A DNA stretch of 64,000 bases from Catenulispora sp. MAP5-51 (GTDB taxonomy: Bacteria; Actinomycetota; Actinomycetes; Streptomycetales; Catenulisporaceae): the NCBI RefSeq assembly GCF_041261205.1, contig NZ_JBGCCH010000020.1:1-64000 (forward strand), in the 5' to 3' direction. The notes below the pieces were generated by a model. That model saw only the letters and a program-made list of their open reading frames with translations. It made no database searches and was not told the origin of the DNA. The position numbers and the translations under genes were made by a program. The stretch's first letter is position 1, and the number at the start of each line of letters is the position of its first letter. Shown here in pieces: positions 8,112-17,054 of this stretch.

Positions 8112-8603
8112 CTACCGATGCAGCGAGTACTTGTGCTGGCCGGAGAGCACGAGTTCCCCGCGTTGGTTGTGGATTGTGGCGGCGGTGACCACGATGCCGA
8201 TCTCGCCTTGTGGTTCAAGGGCGGTGATGGTCAGGGCGGGGTACAGGGTGTCGCCGGAGTGGACCTCGCTGAGGAAGCTGCACGACACTTCGAGGAAGCT
8301 TATGAATACTTCGCCGATGACGTGTGGGAAGAGGGTGGCTCCGGGGGCGGTGAAGGCGAGCACCTGCAGGCCGTGGACGACCGGTGCGCTGTGGCCGTGC
8401 GTGCGCGCCCACTCCGTGTCGTAGTGAATCGGGTGGTTGTCCGCCGACACTGTCTGGAACGCGGCTGCGTGGGCATCGGTGAGGGTGCGGCTCGGGGCCC
8501 GGAACACCTCGCCTACCTTGAGGTCGTTGAACGTCCGTGGCGGGACGAGGAGGAAGGCATTCGGGTCGAACGGTGCTTCGCCGGTGTGCTGATCGCTGGT
8601 CAA
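8112..8603 (-). CDS. MaoC-like (R)-specific enoyl-CoA hydratase
   Basis: The product is a 163-aa single hot-dog-fold protein of the MaoC family, cytoplasmic, acting on acyl-CoA thioesters. It shows the hydratase signature NHPIHYDTEWARTHGHSAPVVHGL (about residues 55-80), with the Asp and His that form the catalytic pair, and the downstream strands SFLSEVHSGDTLYP and VVTAATIHNQRGE typical of the fold. The length is normal for a single-domain bacterial MaoC protein. It is divergent from the MFS exporter at 8902 and has no fatty-acid or PHA genes nearby, so the substrate is unknown. The start ATG at 8603 follows a purine-rich stretch. Confidence 0.85.
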   Translation of the reverse strand: MTSDQHTGEAPFDPNAFLLVPPRTFNDLKVGEVFRAPSRTLTDAHAAAFQTVSADNHPIHYDTEWARTHGHSAPVVHGLQVLAFTAPGATLFPHVIGEVFISFLEVSCSFLSEVHSGDTLYPALTITALEPQGEIGIVVTAATIHNQRGELVLSGQHKYSLHR

Positions 8604-8901
8604 AATGCGACTCCTGTTCTATGGCCGATTTTCGCCACGAATCTAGAAGCCGGCCGTCGATAGCTTGTGCCGCGGAGTGCACGGTGTCTGTGCGTTGAAG
8701 GAACATGCCGATGCCGGGCACGGGGCTGTGTGCTTCTGGACTTTGCCTCGTACGTCGTGAGGCAGATCCTGCTCCCTCGTGGGTGATTCCGTCAGCCAGT
8801 ATCGGTGCACTGGGTGCTTTGCAACCGTGCGCTGGAAGACAACTTGATGGCCCGGGCTGGGTCGACAGTGGCGGTGACCAACCTGACGGAAAGAAGCACC
8901 G

Positions 8902-10482
8902 ATGGCACCGAAGAACGCCGACTCCGCCTGGTCCCCATTGCGGCAGCCGGTGTTTCGCGCGCTGTGGCTGGCCCAGTTCGCCTCGAACATCGGCAGTTGG
9001 ATGCAGACGGTCGGGGCGCAGTGGCTGCTCGTCGCGCACGGCGCGGCACTGCTGTCGTTCGTTCAGGTCGCCGCGGGCTTGCCGGTGCTGGTGCTGGCCC
9101 TTCCGGCCGGTGTGCTGGCGGACCTCGTGGATCGCAGACGTCTGTTGCTGGCGGTCCAAGGCGGGATGGCAGCGGTCGCGGTAGTGCTGGCCGTGCTGGC
9201 GTTCGCCGGTGGGCTGGGGCCTTGGACGCTGCTGGGCCTGACGCTGTTGCTGGGGTGCGGCACGGCGTTGAACGGCCCGGCCTGGCAGGCGCTGCAACCG
9301 ACGCTGGTGCCGCGCGAACAGCTCAGGCCCGCGTCCGCGCTGGGTGCGGTGAACCAGAACGTCGCACGGGCGATCGGTCCGGCGCTCGGCGGGTTGCTGG
9401 TCGCCGCGGCGGGGGTGGGATGGACCTTCGCGCTCAACGCGGTGTCGTTCGCGGGGATCCTGGTGGTGCTTGCCCGCTGGCGACCAGCCGAGACCGCACC
9501 GCGTTCCGAGCAGGAGCGGGAGCAGGCGTTGGCGGCGCTTCGGGCCGGGACCCGCTATGTGCGCCATAGCCCGAGAGTTCGCAGGATCCTGCTCCGCAGC
9601 GCCCTATTCGTTCCCGGCGCCGCAGCCCTGTGGGCGCTGATCCCGTTGACCGCGCACCAGACGCTGGGCATGGGGTCCGCCGGATACGGAGTGCTGCTGG
9701 GTGCGGTCGGGATCGGCGCGATCGCGGGCGCCTGGGTTCTTCCCAAGACCGCTGCGCTGATCGGCAACGATCGGACACTCGCGCTTGCGGGAGCGATGTT
9801 CGCGGCAGCGCTGCTCGCCGTGGACTACGTGGCGGTGGCGGCGGTTGCCTTCGCCGCGTTGCTGGTAGCGGGCATCGCGTGGATCTGGGCGCTGTCGACG
9901 CTCAACGCCGCGCTCCAACTCGGGCTGCCGGCCTGGGTCCGGGCCCGGGCTGTCGCCTTCTACCTGCTCGTGTTCCAAGGCGGCATGGCAGTGGGTGCGT
10001 TCGTGTGGGGTGTGATCGCCCAGTGGGCGGGGCTGTCCACGGCGCTGGCGGCAGCGGCTGCCTTGCTCGTCGTGGGGGTGGCGGTATCGAGATGGCTGCC
10101 GCTTCGAGACCGCCAGGTCGACCCCACGCCCAGCGACACCTGGCCGGAACCGCGACTGGTCATGGAGCCGGCTCCTCAGGACGGCCCGGTGATGGTGGTT
10201 GTCGAATACCTGGTTCTCGAACCGAACGTCGACGCGTTCGTGAAGGCCATGGCGAGGGTGGAGTCCTCGCGGCGCCGCACAGGGGCCACATCCTGGGGCC
10301 TCTATCGGGACGCCGCCAGAAGCGACCGCTTCCTGGAGACCTTCACCGTCAGATCCTGGGCGGAGCACCTTGCCCAGCATCACGAGCGCTACACCGGGAT
10401 CGACCGTGAGCTCCTGGCCGAGGCGAAGGCCTTGACCGAGCGGGAGCCGGTTGCGACGCACGCGTTCATGCAGCGTTCGTAG
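8902..10482 (+). CDS. MFS exporter (EntS/MFS_3 type) with C-terminal ABM-like domain
   Basis: The product is 526 aa. Residues ~10-405 form about 12 membrane helices, starting PVFRALWLAQFASNIGSWMQTVGAQWLL, which is the hallmark start of the EntS/MFS_3 group. The cytoplasmic loop motif GVLADLVDRRRLL lies after helix 2. The C-terminal ~100 residues (VVVEYLVLEPNVDAFVKAMARVE to the end) are a soluble antibiotic-biosynthesis-monooxygenase-like ferredoxin fold, a known extension in this subfamily. Likely role: proton-driven efflux of a siderophore, drug or similar small molecule. The ATG follows GGAAAG. Downstream pirin and GNAT genes are on the same strand. Confidence 0.85.
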   Translation: MAPKNADSAWSPLRQPVFRALWLAQFASNIGSWMQTVGAQWLLVAHGAALLSFVQVAAGLPVLVLALPAGVLADLVDRRRLLLAVQGGMAAVAVVLAVLAFAGGLGPWTLLGLTLLLGCGTALNGPAWQALQPTLVPREQLRPASALGAVNQNVARAIGPALGGLLVAAAGVGWTFALNAVSFAGILVVLARWRPAETAPRSEQEREQALAALRAGTRYVRHSPRVRRILLRSALFVPGAAALWALIPLTAHQTLGMGSAGYGVLLGAVGIGAIAGAWVLPKTAALIGNDRTLALAGAMFAAALLAVDYVAVAAVAFAALLVAGIAWIWALSTLNAALQLGLPAWVRARAVAFYLLVFQGGMAVGAFVWGVIAQWAGLSTALAAAAALLVVGVAVSRWLPLRDRQVDPTPSDTWPEPRLVMEPAPQDGPVMVVVEYLVLEPNVDAFVKAMARVESSRRRTGATSWGLYRDAARSDRFLETFTVRSWAEHLAQHHERYTGIDRELLAEAKALTEREPVATHAFMQRS

Positions 10483-10523
10483 CCACCGGGACCGCCCTGG
10501 CCTGCGGCGTCGGCAGTGGAATA

Positions 10524-10535
10524 TTGAACTTTCAA
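10524..10535 (+). promoter_or_regulatory. TTGAA-N2-TTCAA palindrome upstream of pirin
   Basis: The sequence TTGAACTTTCAA has perfect 5-bp arms around a 2-nt centre, in an AT-rich island 45 nt before the pirin start. This form is typical of sites for MarR- or HxlR-type repressors, which often control pirin-like genes. The regulator is not encoded next to it. Confidence 0.4.
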
Positions 10536-10579
10536 CTACCGTTGGAGACGGCGACCGTGAGTTGACCGAGGAGGACGTC

Positions 10580-11575
10580 GTGCCTGCTGTGACCGTAGAG
10601 AACCCGTTGGCGCTGCCCCGTATCGCCGCCCCTGCCCCGGACGCGGTGCCGCGGCCGGTGCTGGCGGTGAAGACCGCGCCGAGTGGTTTCGAGGGTGAGG
10701 GCTTCCCGGTGCACCGGGCGTTCGCCGGGATCCGCAGCGAATACCTGGACCCGTTCATCATGATGGATCAGATGGGCGAGGTGGAGTACGCGGCCGGCGA
10801 GCCGAAGGGCACCCCCTGGCATCCGCACCGCGGTTTTGAGACCGTCACCTACATCATCGACGGCACCTTCATCCACCAGGACTCCCACGGCGGCGGCGGT
10901 GTCATCACCGACGGCGACACCCAGTGGATGACCGCCGGCTCCGGGCTGCTGCACATCGAAACCCCGCCGGAGAAGCTGGTGCAGACCGGCGGCCTTTTCC
11001 ACGGCATCCAGCTGTGGGTGAACCTGCCCAAGGTCAAGAAGTGGTCGCCGCCGCGCTACCAGGACATCCGCTCCGGCCAGGTGGGCCTGGCCTCCACACA
11101 AGACGGCGGCGCGCTGGTGCGGGTCATCGCCGGCGGCATCGACGGTGTCGAGGGCCCCGGCGTGACGCACACCCCGATCACGCTGGCGCACCTGTCGATC
11201 ACGCCGGGCGCGCGCGTGGAGCTGCCGTGGCGCAAGGACTTCAACGCGCTGGTGTACGTGCTCAACGGCCGCGGCACCGTCGGCGCGGGCGAGCGTCCGA
11301 TCAAGTCCGCGCAGGCCGCGGTCCTGGGCGCCGGCGACACCATCGTCATCGCCGCCGACCAGCAGCAAGAGTCGCGGCACCCGACGATGGACGTGATCGT
11401 TCTCGGCGGTGAGCCGATCCGCGAGCCGGTCGTGCACTACGGCCCGTTCGTGATGAACACCGAAGACGAGATTCGGCAAGCCCTTGCCGACTTCCGCGCC
11501 GGCAAGATGGGCGTCGAGCCGACCGAGGCGATCCCGCACATCCAGCCCGGCGAAACACCTCCGGCTGCGCAGTGA
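10580..11575 (+). CDS. Pirin family protein
   Basis: The product is a 331-aa bicupin. The N-terminal cupin carries the metal-site motif WHPHRGFETVTYIIDG (two His) and SGLLHIETPPE (His and Glu, about residues 120-130), matching the His-His-His-Glu iron site of pirins. The second cupin has the VYVLNGRGTVG strand. Bacterial pirins have quercetinase-type dioxygenase activity or act as redox-sensitive binding proteins; which applies cannot be read here. GTG 10580 is preferred because GAGGAGG lies about six bases upstream. A longer frame to 10451 overlaps the MFS gene. A MarR-type palindrome precedes it and GNAT follows 46 nt downstream, so the two are likely co-transcribed. Confidence 0.85.
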   Translation: MPAVTVENPLALPRIAAPAPDAVPRPVLAVKTAPSGFEGEGFPVHRAFAGIRSEYLDPFIMMDQMGEVEYAAGEPKGTPWHPHRGFETVTYIIDGTFIHQDSHGGGGVITDGDTQWMTAGSGLLHIETPPEKLVQTGGLFHGIQLWVNLPKVKKWSPPRYQDIRSGQVGLASTQDGGALVRVIAGGIDGVEGPGVTHTPITLAHLSITPGARVELPWRKDFNALVYVLNGRGTVGAGERPIKSAQAAVLGAGDTIVIAADQQQESRHPTMDVIVLGGEPIREPVVHYGPFVMNTEDEIRQALADFRAGKMGVEPTEAIPHIQPGETPPAAQ

Positions 11576-11621
11576 CCACATCGACGGACCAGCCAGACAC
11601 ATCTCAAAGGAAGGCAGGACC

Positions 11622-11987
11622 ATGAGCACGGATGCCGCCCCCGCCATCGAGGTCGTGAGCAACGATAACGAGCACCGCTACGAGATCTTCCGTGACGGGG
11701 TACTCGCGGGGTTCACGGAGTACCGCGTGCGCGGGAACCGGGTCGTGTTCATCCACACCGAAATCGGCGATGCCTTCGCCGGCCAGGGGCTGGCCGGCGA
11801 ACTGGCCGCCCGGGCGCTTGGCGCGGTGGCCGCCACCGGGGCGACCATCGTCCCGGTGTGCCCGTTCATCGCCTCGTGGCTGCGTAGGCATCCTGAGTTC
11901 GAAGGACGGGTCAGCTGGGAGGATGCCGAACGATGGATCGCCGGCGACCATGTCCTGGGCGACGGCTCGGGTTCCGGCGCCGTGTGA
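11622..11987 (+). CDS. GNAT-like N-acetyltransferase (YjdJ type)
   Basis: The product is a 121-aa small acetyltransferase-fold protein. The acetyl-CoA-binding segment is IGDAFAGQGLAGELAARALGA (about residues 46-66), with the Gly-rich loop of GNAT_2/YjdJ proteins, followed by PVCPFIASWLRRHPEF, the typical C-terminal motif of this group. The substrate is unknown; these proteins are often found as stress-linked small enzymes. The start has GGAAGG upstream. It probably forms an operon with pirin, and the AraC gene that follows is convergent. Confidence 0.85.
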   Translation: MSTDAAPAIEVVSNDNEHRYEIFRDGVLAGFTEYRVRGNRVVFIHTEIGDAFAGQGLAGELAARALGAVAATGATIVPVCPFIASWLRRHPEFEGRVSWEDAERWIAGDHVLGDGSGSGAV

Positions 11988-12012
11988 GGCGTGTGCTGTG
12001 ACGGTCCGGATA

Positions 12013-13008
12013 TCACCGATCAACGAACTGCGTCTCGCGCCATTCACGGGGCGTCATCCCGTAAGTGGCGCGGAACACTCTGCTGAAATGCGCGGCGCTC
12101 GTAAACCCCCATTGGTGGGCGACCGCGGAGATCGTGGAGATGTTCGCGCGACGTGCCAGATCCCGTCGGCACTTCTCCAGGCGACGACGCTGGATCCACC
12201 GTCCGACCGTGGCGTCCTCCCCTTCGAACAGCTTGTGTAAGTAGCGCAGCGATATGTGGTGTGCCTGAGCGATGGCCTGCGGGGTCAGGTCTGGGTTGGC
12301 GAGGTGCCGGTCGATGTACCCCTGGATCCGCAACAGCATCGCCCGGTTCCCGCCGGGGGTGTCCGCGCTCGGCCGGCCGAGCTTCTCGTCGGCCAGCACG
12401 CCGAGCAGTTCCACGAAATTGCGGGCCATCAGTTCACTGGTGCGTGGCGGGTAGGTACCCGCCCCGTCCACCAGCCCGGCCAGGAAGGGTGACAGTAGAC
12501 CGCCGAGCGGCGTGTCATGGCTGACTGGCGAGGCCGTGACGTGCGCCATCTCGGACTCGCTCAGGCCCAGAACGCTTCTTGGCAGGACCAGCGACTTCGT
12601 TCGGAAAGACTGGGGAAGGGTCAGCCGGACGGGGCGTGCCATGTCGTAGATGAAGATGTCTCCCGGCCCCAGGTCTGCTTCACGGCCGTCCTGCTCCAGC
12701 CGGGCGACGCCTCGGTCCAGGAGTTTCACGACCACGTAGTCGTCTTCGTTGCCTTGCGCGACGAGCCGTCGAGTTCTCAGGGCGGACAGGCAGTCGCCGT
12801 CCACGGTGACGGCTTGAAGCCGGCCAAGCGGCAGAGTCTGGATTCTGCCGGAATAGACCTCATTGGGAACGGTCATGTGCACGGCACCGAACGTTCGGGA
12901 CAGCGCTTCGCGCCAGTAACCCCGTCTGCGGTGGGCGGGCAGCGAATCGGTGGTGTAGAGACTGCCCGAGTGCTGCTCCGGGTCCGGTTCCCGATCTTCC
13001 GGCGACAT
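12013..13008 (-). CDS. AraC family transcriptional regulator
   Basis: The product is 331 aa. The N-terminal ~200 residues form an AraC_binding_2-type sensor domain (YWREALSRTFGAVHM near residue 30, cupin-like strand VVVKLLDRGVARLEQDGR). The C-terminal ~100 residues carry the double helix-turn-helix: LTPQAIAQAHHISLRYLHKLF and ISAVAHQWGFTSAAHFSRVFRATYGMTPREWR. It lies 104 nt downstream of the sugar importer genes on the same strand and may control them, which is inferred from position only. The ATG follows GGCGGAG. It is related in architecture to the two AraC genes at 22.6-24.7 kb. Confidence 0.9.
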   Translation of the reverse strand: MSPEDREPDPEQHSGSLYTTDSLPAHRRRGYWREALSRTFGAVHMTVPNEVYSGRIQTLPLGRLQAVTVDGDCLSALRTRRLVAQGNEDDYVVVKLLDRGVARLEQDGREADLGPGDIFIYDMARPVRLTLPQSFRTKSLVLPRSVLGLSESEMAHVTASPVSHDTPLGGLLSPFLAGLVDGAGTYPPRTSELMARNFVELLGVLADEKLGRPSADTPGGNRAMLLRIQGYIDRHLANPDLTPQAIAQAHHISLRYLHKLFEGEDATVGRWIQRRRLEKCRRDLARRANISTISAVAHQWGFTSAAHFSRVFRATYGMTPREWRETQFVDR

Positions 13009-13112
13009 GGTCTCCGCCCTTCGGTCGTACGTTTCCTGATCACCGTGCCAGCGGGCCCGGGTTCACACATCGCGTGAATCCGCTAGATCAGGAGTGCAAC
13101 GCGAAAGGCCCG

Positions 13113-13943
13113 TTACTTGACCGCTCCGCCGGTAACGCCGTCGGCGACGTAGCGCTGGACGACGACGAGCAGCACGGCCGCCGGCACCGATGCCAGGACG
13201 GCCGTGGCCATGATCGCGTTCCACTGGCTCGCATGAGCTCCGATGTATTGATAGACGCCCACCGTGACCGGTCGCACGGCATCGGTGGTGGTCAGCGTGA
13301 GGGCGAAGAGGAAGTCACTCCAGGCGAAGAGGAAAGTGAAGATGCCGGCGGTGATCAAAGCGTTCCGGCTGACCGGGAGCACCACCGAGTGGAAGGTGCG
13401 CAGCCTTCCTGCTCCGTCCACTCGCGCGGCCTCGATGATCTCGCGGGGGATGCCGAGCATGAACGAACGCATGATGATGATGGCGAAGGGGACGCCGGCG
13501 GTGGAGTCGGCGAGAATCAGTCCGGGGTAGGAGTTGAGGAGCCCAAGCTCGTTGTAGGCACCGTAGAGCGCGTTGGCCACGACAATGCCGGGCACCATCT
13601 GCGTGAGCAGAGTACCGAAGAGCAGGAGATTGGTCGCTCGGAGGCGGAAATGGGCCATCGCGTAAGCCGCCGGAGTCGCGAGCCCGAGACTGAGCGCGGT
13701 GCTGCCGAGTGCCACGACGAAGCTGGTGACGAGATTGCGTCCCTGGTCGTGCAAGGCGATGGCATAACCACTGAAGTCCGGATGGAAGGGGAACCAGCCT
13801 CCCTGTAGGGGATTACCTGCGGGTTGGAGCGATGCGTTCACCATCCAGTACACGGGGAACAGCATCAGCGCGAGCAGGGCGATGCCTATGATCGTGGACG
13901 CCGGGCCGGGCTTGTGCGCATGCTTCACGGGATCGCTTCTCAT
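13113..13943 (-). CDS. Sugar ABC transporter permease (MalG/LacG type)
   Basis: The product is 276 aa with six predicted membrane helices. The cytoplasmic EAA loop is clear: EIIEAARVDGAGRLRTFHSVVLPVSRNALIT (about residues 175-205), where the ATPase docks. The N-terminal MLFPVYWMVNASLQP is typical of the CUT1 MalG group. Its ATG overlaps the stop of the first permease (ATGA at 13940-13943), so translation is coupled. No ATPase is present in the cluster; actinomycete CUT1 importers commonly share one MsiK-type ATPase encoded elsewhere. Confidence 0.9.
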   Translation of the reverse strand: MRSDPVKHAHKPGPASTIIGIALLALMLFPVYWMVNASLQPAGNPLQGGWFPFHPDFSGYAIALHDQGRNLVTSFVVALGSTALSLGLATPAAYAMAHFRLRATNLLLFGTLLTQMVPGIVVANALYGAYNELGLLNSYPGLILADSTAGVPFAIIIMRSFMLGIPREIIEAARVDGAGRLRTFHSVVLPVSRNALITAGIFTFLFAWSDFLFALTLTTTDAVRPVTVGVYQYIGAHASQWNAIMATAVLASVPAAVLLVVVQRYVADGVTGGAVK

Positions 13944-14887
13944 GCGTTTTGAGTGCGGCGGTTGGCATGCAGATAGAGGATCGCGAAGAGCAGTGAGATG
14001 ACGATGAGTATGGTGCTCATCGCGGCACCACGGCCGAACTCGAACTGCTGAAACGACAGTTTGTAGGATTGCGTGGCCAAAGTCTCCGTGGCGTCCGCCG
14101 GTCCGCCGCTTGTCACGACCAGGATGATGTCCAGCACCTTGACCGTATAGATCACGCCCAGCACCAGGACGACGGTCACGACGGGGCGCAGCAGCGGCCA
14201 GGTGACATGGCGGAACGATGCCAACGGGCCGGCACCGTCCAGTTTTGCCGCTTCGTACAGATGCGTTGGGATGTCCTGCAGGCCGCCATACAGAACCGCG
14301 GTGTTGAACGGGATTCCGACCCATACGTTGACGAGGATCACCGACACCAACGCCTGTGAGGTGCCAGTGAGCCAGGGAACGCCTGACGACATGAGGTGCA
14401 GCCCGCGCAGCGTGCGGTTGACGACCCCCGTGTCGGGATCGAGCATCCACCTCCACGTCGTACCGGACACCACCAGTGGCAGCAGCCAGGGCAGCAACAG
14501 CAGCGACCGGAGAACGCGGCTGAGGGGAAACCTGCGCTGAAAGAAGATGGCGAAAGCCAGGCCGACTGTGAACTGCCCGAATATTGAGCAGAAGGTGAAA
14601 AGGAGCGTGGTGAGCAGTTCCTTGGAGAACAGGTCCGACGAAAGGACCTTCGAGTAGTTCCGCATCCCCACGAACGGCGCGACGCCGGTGTAGAACGTCG
14701 CGGTCGTGTACTGCTGAAAGCTCATCACGACGTTCTTGGCGATCGGGTAGCCGAAGAACATGAGCAGGTACGCCACCGCGGGCAAGATGAACATCCACCG
14801 GGCGAGTGGCTCCCAAACACGCGCCCGCGCTACGGTCTGATCCTTGCCCCAAGGCAGATCAGGACCCGGTCGCGATCTGCTGTGCAT
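13940..14887 (-). CDS. Sugar ABC transporter permease (MalF/LacF type)
   Basis: The product is 315 aa with about six membrane helices: an N-terminal anchor (MFILPAVAYLLMFFGYPIAKNVV) and an EAA loop LYEAAKLDGAGPLASFRHVTWPLLRPV (about residues 215-240). It pairs with the downstream permease to form the membrane channel. Its start lies 29 bp inside the end of the binding-protein gene, and its stop overlaps the next start, so the three genes form one transcript. Confidence 0.9.
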   Translation of the reverse strand: MHSRSRPGPDLPWGKDQTVARARVWEPLARWMFILPAVAYLLMFFGYPIAKNVVMSFQQYTTATFYTGVAPFVGMRNYSKVLSSDLFSKELLTTLLFTFCSIFGQFTVGLAFAIFFQRRFPLSRVLRSLLLLPWLLPLVVSGTTWRWMLDPDTGVVNRTLRGLHLMSSGVPWLTGTSQALVSVILVNVWVGIPFNTAVLYGGLQDIPTHLYEAAKLDGAGPLASFRHVTWPLLRPVVTVVLVLGVIYTVKVLDIILVVTSGGPADATETLATQSYKLSFQQFEFGRGAAMSTILIVISLLFAILYLHANRRTQNA

Positions 14888-16112
14888 GCTTGAGTGCTTC
14901 CTCTGGGGTCTGCTCGCCCGTCAGTGCGGACTGAATGGCCGTGTAGATTCCGGTCGCTGCTTTGGGCCAATCGACGCCGAGTTCGCCGGTACGTGCGCGC
15001 GCCAGGTTCACGCTGTCGACGAAGGCGGCCGCCGACGGGACCTGCTCTGCGTACTGGGCAGCTACCGCGGAGCGGGAGGGCACGGTGAAGTGCTCTTCGG
15101 CGGATGCGAGCATGTTCGCGGGATCGTTCAGGCAGGCGAGAACCTTCGCCGCCTTCACCTGCCGATCTCTGGAAGCGTTCTGCGGGACTGCCCACACCTC
15201 GCCACCGAGGGGCATGACTGGGGTCTGTCCCGCTATGGGGACGGGGATGGGCGCCACCCCCCAATGCAGACTCTGGTCCTTGTTCAGGGCCGCGATCCGC
15301 CAAGGGCCGTTGATCATCATGGCTGTCCGGCCGGTGACGAATTGGTCGTGGACGTCGGCCTGTGTCCAGTTCAGCACGGACTTCGACATGGATCCGCTCT
15401 TCACCAGATCGACCCACAGTTGTAGCGCCTGCGCCGCCTGTGGAGTGTCCAGTTCCTTCTCATCCCCGCCGTTGGACCACAGGAACGGCAGAAACTGCCA
15501 GGTTCCCTCGAAAGTGGCGTTCGCATCCACCGCCATTCCGTAGCGCCCGGGACGGGTCAGCTTGGCCGCCGCCGACTTCAGTTCGTCCCAAGTCCTCGGT
15601 ACGGCGACACCGGCCTTGGCAAGCATGTCCTTGTTGTAGAAGAGCGCGACAGTGCTGACGTCAGGTGCCAGTCCGTACACCTTTCCCTCATAGGTGCCAG
15701 CAGAAAGGATGCCCTTGGCGAAGCCGCTGGAGTCGATTCCGTACTGGTCCAGCGGAGTCAGCGCTCCGGTCTGCGCGATCTCCTGCAGATCGGGATTGTC
15801 CAGCATCAACAGGTCGGGAAGAGTCCGGGAGGAAGCCTGCTGAAGAACCTTGGGTATGAGCGCCGCCCCGGGAACGCTTGTCTGCTCGACCGTGACGCCG
15901 GCGGTCTTACCGCAGGCGGCGAGCAATGCGCCCCATTGAGCATGTTCGGTTTCGTCGGTGTAGTAGTCGAGCGCCGTGATGGAGGTGGCCTTACCTGCGG
16001 AGGACGCGGCCCCGGTCCCATTACCGCACCCTGTGGCAGCCGATGCGAGGGCAAGGATTCCAGTCAGATAGGCGGCGGTCCGCCGCGCCGGGAGTCTGGC
16101 CGGTGAGATCAT
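14859..16112 (-). CDS. Extracellular sugar-binding lipoprotein
   Basis: The product is 417 aa. The N-terminus is a lipoprotein signal: charged start, LTGILALASAATGC with the lipobox Cys near residue 29, then a Ser/Gly linker. The mature part is a cluster-1 solute-binding protein: LDYYTDETEHAQWGALLAAC, DLLMLDNPDLQEIAQTGALTPLD, GLAPDVSTVALFYNKDMLAKAG and FVTGRTAMMINGPWRI are family landmarks. It delivers an oligosaccharide or similar ligand to the two permeases downstream. The ATG is preceded by GAAGG. No glycoside hydrolase is adjacent, so the sugar is unknown. GTTCGAAC (16210-16217), upstream of the gene, is a possible operator. Confidence 0.9.
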   Translation of the reverse strand: MISPARLPARRTAAYLTGILALASAATGCGNGTGAASSAGKATSITALDYYTDETEHAQWGALLAACGKTAGVTVEQTSVPGAALIPKVLQQASSRTLPDLLMLDNPDLQEIAQTGALTPLDQYGIDSSGFAKGILSAGTYEGKVYGLAPDVSTVALFYNKDMLAKAGVAVPRTWDELKSAAAKLTRPGRYGMAVDANATFEGTWQFLPFLWSNGGDEKELDTPQAAQALQLWVDLVKSGSMSKSVLNWTQADVHDQFVTGRTAMMINGPWRIAALNKDQSLHWGVAPIPVPIAGQTPVMPLGGEVWAVPQNASRDRQVKAAKVLACLNDPANMLASAEEHFTVPSRSAVAAQYAEQVPSAAAFVDSVNLARARTGELGVDWPKAATGIYTAIQSALTGEQTPEEALKHAQQIATGS

Positions 16113-16222
16113 GTGATGCCTTCATCGAGTGACGCCTGTGGACCGTGCCGTAGCTGGGAGACTGGCGGGACTGCGGGGGTCATCAAGACGACCCATGCCG
16201 ACATCTCTTGTTCGAACGTATG

Positions 16223-16966
16223 TTATATGGATCTTCCCGATCCGCCCTGGGCGGCTTCCCGAATCATCGCCACCACGGCGGCGGGCTGCGACAGGACAAC
16301 GGCGTGTGAACCGTGCAGAACGTGTTCGGTGGCCGCCATGCGTTGCGCCATGAAGCGCTGAGCTGTGGGGTTGATCAGTTTGTCGGCAGTCGCGATGCCA
16401 TACCAGGACGGCTTGGAGGCCCAGGCTGGCGGACCCGACCTACCGGTCAGCGCGCTACAGGCAATCGGACGCTGTGCCACTGACAGCACATCCGTGACGG
16501 TTGCCGGAAGGTCAGCGGCGTACACCTCCGGGAACTGTTCCCGCCGGATGTACAGCTCATCTTCCTGGCCGCCTGGAATCTGGTCGAGCAAGGCGGTGGT
16601 GCGGATCGCGTCGGTTGCTGGTGCGGGGGCGAAACGGTTCGTGACGTCGATGACGTTTTCACCCGTGTCGAGGCCGAACGCCGCGATGTAGCACAAGGCC
16701 ACGACGTTGTCCGCGTTCGTGGCGGCGTGGGTGATGATCGCGCCGCTGTAGTCGTGACCGACCAGCACGACTGGTCCGTCGATCTCGCACAACGCACGAC
16801 TGATGTAGGCAGCGTCCTGGGCCAGACCACGCAACGGGTTCGCTGGCGCGCGCACTTTCAGTCCGGCGGCGTGCAGGAGGCTGATGACTCCCGCCCAGGA
16901 CGAGGCGCCGGTGAACGCCCCATGCACGAGCACGATGGTAGGCGCCGTTTGGGTAGATTCGTGCAT
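16223..16966 (-). CDS. Alpha/beta hydrolase with Asp in the nucleophile elbow
   Basis: The product is 247 aa, cytoplasmic, of the small esterase-like group (start TIVLVHGAFTGASSW, oxyanion region HGAF). The nucleophile elbow reads VLVGHDYSGAIIT: the two paralogues in this window (20045 and 31677) have VLVGHSYGG, so the catalytic Ser is Asp here (codon GAC). The C-terminal His is present in HGSHAVVLSQP. An Asp nucleophile is used by haloalkane dehalogenases and epoxide hydrolases; a Ser two positions later could also compensate. ATG 16966 follows GGAGG; a longer frame to 17029 is less likely. It lies 88 nt downstream of the LAL regulator on the same strand. Confidence 0.85.
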   Translation of the reverse strand: MHESTQTAPTIVLVHGAFTGASSWAGVISLLHAAGLKVRAPANPLRGLAQDAAYISRALCEIDGPVVLVGHDYSGAIITHAATNADNVVALCYIAAFGLDTGENVIDVTNRFAPAPATDAIRTTALLDQIPGGQEDELYIRREQFPEVYAADLPATVTDVLSVAQRPIACSALTGRSGPPAWASKPSWYGIATADKLINPTAQRFMAQRMAATEHVLHGSHAVVLSQPAAVVAMIREAAQGGSGRSI

Positions 16967-17054
16967 GTCGGTGACCTCCGACTGTATGTGATGTGTCCCG
17001 AGCCAAACGCCTTCGGACGCATGGGACATCGCGGGAACGTACCAACCTGGTCAC

